64,000 nt of DNA from Taibaiella chishuiensis (lineage in GTDB: Bacteria > Bacteroidota > Bacteroidia > Chitinophagales > Chitinophagaceae). The position numbers were made by a program, and so were the translations under genes. The stretch spans positions 1 to 64,000 of the forward strand of contig NZ_PYGD01000014.1 in assembly GCF_003014535.1 (NCBI RefSeq). The letters run 5' to 3'. The notes below the pieces were generated by a model that searched no databases, had not been told where the DNA came from, and saw only the letters and a program-made list of their open reading frames with translations. Shown here one piece after another: positions 61,565 to 64,000 of the stretch (position 1 is the first letter of the stretch; each line of letters opens with the position of its first letter).

Positions 61565-64000
61565 ATGAAATTACTCCGTTATGCCGGGGTGGCTTTCCTG
61601 TTGACAGCCGGTATCGGCCAGGCCACTTTCGCACAGCAAAAATTTGAATGGAAGGAAGCTTCCTCCGGCGGTTACACCTACAAGTATGTAACCAACGACC
61701 CCACCCAATCGCGTTTTTACACGTTAAAGAACGGCCTTACCGTCATTCTCAGTCCTTCGAAAAAAGAGCCGAGGATACAGAGTTTTATCGCGGTGAAAGC
61801 CGGCAGTAAAACCGATCCGGCTACCAATACAGGCCTGGCCCACTACCTGGAGCATATGCTGTTTAAAGGCACCGACCAGTTTGGTTCGCTCGACTGGGCT
61901 AAAGAGAAACCCGTGCTCGACCAGATCGACGCCCTGTACGAACAATACAACAAGACTACCGACGAAGCCAAACGTAAAGAGATCTATAAACAGATCGACA
62001 AAACTTCGGGCGAAGCAGCCAAATACGCTATTGCCAACGAATACGATAAAATGGTGGCATCCATAGGCGCTAAAGGTTCCAATGCCTTTACCTCTTTCGA
62101 GCAGACCGTATATACCGAAGACGTACCCAGCAATACCCTGGATAAATACCTGGCCATACAGGCCGAACGCTTCCGTAACCCGATACTGCGCCTGTTCCAT
62201 ACCGAGCTGGAAGCGGTATACGAGGAGAAGAACCGCGGGCTGGACAACGACGGCCGCAAAGTAAACGAAGCCATGTTTGCCACCATCTTCCCGAACAATA
62301 ATTATGGCAAGCAGACCACCCTGGGCACGGTAGAACACCTGAGAAACCCTTCGCTGGTCGAAATACGCAAATACTACAGTACCTATTATGTGCCCAACAA
62401 TATGGGCATCATTATGTCGGGCGACTTTAACCCCGACCAGGTGGTAAGCCAGATCGATAAGGACTTTGGCTATATGCAATCCAAACCCGTACCGGCTTAT
62501 ACCTTTAAACCTGAAGAGCCGATTAAAGCGCCCATCAACGTAAACGTTACCGGTCCGGAACCGGAGCGCGTGATGCTGGGCTTCCGCTTCCCGGGCGCCG
62601 CTACCAAAGATGCACAGATGCTGGAACTGGTAGGCAATATCCTGACCAATGGCTCAGCCGGCCTGATCGACCTGAACCTGGTAAAAAAACAAAAACTGCT
62701 GCAGGCCTTCGCTTTCCCCTATATCCTGAAAGACTACAGCGTGCTGATCCTGCAGGGTAACCCCGTGGAAGGACAGTCGTTGGACGATGTGAAAGCCCTG
62801 ATGCTGGCGGAATTGGACAAACTGAAAAAAGGCGACTTCTCCGACGACCTGATCCAGGCTATCGTCAACAACGAAAAGAAAAAAATCATCGAGCGTAACG
62901 AAAGCTACTCCGACAGGGCCGATGAGCTGATGAACAACTTCACCTCGGATGTAGACTGGCAGAGCCGTGTGGCTTATGTAAACGACCTGAGCAAGATCAC
63001 GAAACAGGATATCATGACCTTTGCCAACAAATACCTGGCCAATAACTACGTGGCGGTATACAAACGCCAGGGCGAAGACAAGAACATCGTTAAGGTAGAC
63101 AAACCGGAGATCACCGCGGTAGAAGTAAACCGCGAAGCCCAGTCTGCATTCCTGAAAAAGGTAAATGCAATGCCGGAAAACAAGATCAACCCGGTATGGC
63201 TCGATTACAAAAAAGATATCCAGAAAGCCAAGGCCGGCACTTACGAAGTACTGGCGGTACAGAACAAGGACAACGACCTGTTCCGTGTTTACTACCAATA
63301 TGAAACCGGCAGCTGGGCCAGCAAACTGTTGCCAATCGCTACGCAATACCTGGAGTTCCTGGGTACCAAAGACAAATCGTCTGAAGCGATCAGCAAAGAC
63401 TTCTACCAGATTGCCTCTTCTTTCAATATCAATGCCGGCGGCGAAAACACGACGGTAAGCATCGATGGCCTGCAGGAGCACATGGGTAAGGCAGTAAGCA
63501 TGTTCGATAACCTGCTGCGCAATTGCCAGCCCGATACCGAAGCGCTCGAGGCCTTTAAAACCAGGCTGAAGAAAGCCCGTGCCAACAAAAAACTGAACAA
63601 AGGACAGATTATGCGCGGCCTGAGCAGTTACGCACAGTACGGCAGCAGCAACCCTTTCAATAACGAACTGAGCGATGCCGAACTGAATGCCCTTACTGCC
63701 GAAGACCTGGTAAACGTACTGCACAACCTGGCCGGCTATCCGCACCGCGTACTGTACTACGGTCCACAGACCGCCACTGCCTTCGCTTCCAGCCTGGCCG
63801 GCATCCATACAACGCCTGCCGGTGGCATCAAAGCGCCGCCCGTTACCAAGAAGTTTATCCAGCAGACCCAGGGCAGTAATAAGGTGCTGTTTACCCATTA
63901 CGATATGGTACAGGCCGAGATCAACTGGCTGCGCACCTCCGATCCTTACCAGGCCGGCGAGATCCCGACCGTAACACTGTTCAACGAATATTTCGGTGGC
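61565..64000 (+). CDS. M16-family zinc metallopeptidase, truncated by the window
   Basis: The frame is open from 61565 to the right end (812 codons) without a stop. A signal peptide (MKLLRYAGVAFLLTAGIGQA) shows it is exported. The inverted zinc motif HYLEHMLFKG (His93, Glu96, His97) and the downstream AVYEEKNRGLDND define the insulinase/pitrilysin family. The first domain pair is complete, and a second peptidase half (NPVWLDYKKDIQKAKAG onward) follows, so this is the long form, probably about 950-1000 residues in full. It probably degrades peptides in the periplasm. Confidence 0.93.
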   Translation, partial: MKLLRYAGVAFLLTAGIGQATFAQQKFEWKEASSGGYTYKYVTNDPTQSRFYTLKNGLTVILSPSKKEPRIQSFIAVKAGSKTDPATNTGLAHYLEHMLFKGTDQFGSLDWAKEKPVLDQIDALYEQYNKTTDEAKRKEIYKQIDKTSGEAAKYAIANEYDKMVASIGAKGSNAFTSFEQTVYTEDVPSNTLDKYLAIQAERFRNPILRLFHTELEAVYEEKNRGLDNDGRKVNEAMFATIFPNNNYGKQTTLGTVEHLRNPSLVEIRKYYSTYYVPNNMGIIMSGDFNPDQVVSQIDKDFGYMQSKPVPAYTFKPEEPIKAPINVNVTGPEPERVMLGFRFPGAATKDAQMLELVGNILTNGSAGLIDLNLVKKQKLLQAFAFPYILKDYSVLILQGNPVEGQSLDDVKALMLAELDKLKKGDFSDDLIQAIVNNEKKKIIERNESYSDRADELMNNFTSDVDWQSRVAYVNDLSKITKQDIMTFANKYLANNYVAVYKRQGEDKNIVKVDKPEITAVEVNREAQSAFLKKVNAMPENKINPVWLDYKKDIQKAKAGTYEVLAVQNKDNDLFRVYYQYETGSWASKLLPIATQYLEFLGTKDKSSEAISKDFYQIASSFNINAGGENTTVSIDGLQEHMGKAVSMFDNLLRNCQPDTEALEAFKTRLKKARANKKLNKGQIMRGLSSYAQYGSSNPFNNELSDAELNALTAEDLVNVLHNLAGYPHRVLYYGPQTATAFASSLAGIHTTPAGGIKAPPVTKKFIQQTQGSNKVLFTHYDMVQAEINWLRTSDPYQAGEIPTVTLFNEYFGG

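Noticed and set aside
62654-63898. 414-residue open frame antisense to the M16 peptidase
   Set aside because: The plus strand encodes a signal peptide and HxxEH motif in one unbroken frame; the antisense frame has no domain.

Overview
The window looks like chromosomal DNA of a Bacteroidota species, most likely a Chitinophagaceae-type organism. The grounds are TAnnTTTG promoter boxes upstream of many genes, few clear Shine-Dalgarno sites, secreted proteins with type IX secretion (T9SS) or gliding-associated C-terminal domains, a TonB-type outer-membrane beta-barrel protein with a carboxypeptidase-regulatory N-terminus, and a DUF6443/RHS protein. No phage, insertion sequence or CRISPR array was seen. 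Both ends cut through genes: an RHS protein on the left and an M16 peptidase on the right.

Layout. 1-1334: an RHS/DUF6443 protein with an apparent frameshift. 1551-7311: a tripartite RND efflux operon (adaptor, pump, outer-membrane lipoprotein), transcribed leftward and closed by a strong terminator. 7489-10200: small unknown proteins, a TraB/Tiki-like lipoprotein and an OmpA-family protein. 10271-14799: two short double-glycine-leader peptides that resemble RiPP (lanthipeptide-like) precursors, separated by a secreted phytase-like T9SS protein, a luciferase-like flavin oxidoreductase and a secreted unknown. 15091-16995: a siderophore-interacting-type flavoprotein paired with a TetX-like FAD monooxygenase. 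17329-18371: two unknowns, one membrane-bound. 18368-24060: a tightly packed molybdoenzyme operon (membrane protein, P-loop NTPase, MobA, FdhD, DUF7009, FdhF/YdeP). 24061-28853: small secreted, lipoprotein and membrane unknowns, a heptanucleotide repeat array and a 28-residue membrane peptide.

28971-34860: SmpB, tRNA-Cys(GCA), a nucleoside phosphorylase, a secreted metalloprotease with a sorting domain, and a stand-alone RfbH-type dehydratase. 35014-39581: a small helical protein, an alpha/beta hydrolase, a DUF1543 protein and the outer-membrane beta-barrel receptor. 39682-46040: two bestrophin channels on either side of an amino-acid permease, then a universal-stress-like protein and an OmpR/histidine-kinase pair. 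46097-52407: RlmI-like methyltransferase, YiiX-like hydrolase, scramblase-like protein, glycosyltransferase, UbiD-family decarboxylase and a TraB/GumN protein. 52458-53987: a ZIP metal transporter diverging from a Fur/Zur regulator with a palindromic operator between them, then a DUF721 protein. 54055-59127: a giant surface protein with 24 exact-length 52-residue repeats. 59555-64000: M20 dipeptidase, DUF486 membrane protein and the M16 peptidase.

The items most worth following are the paired RiPP-like precursors with no modification enzymes nearby, the molybdoenzyme operon with an unassigned membrane protein, the 24-repeat adhesin with a chimeric repeat, the Zur-type operator, a dispersed repeat of about 200 bp, a heptanucleotide array, and a recurrent promoter layout (TAnCTTyG-N4-ATG) that predicts leaderless mRNAs. 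All calls come from reading the sequence by eye; no database search was run.
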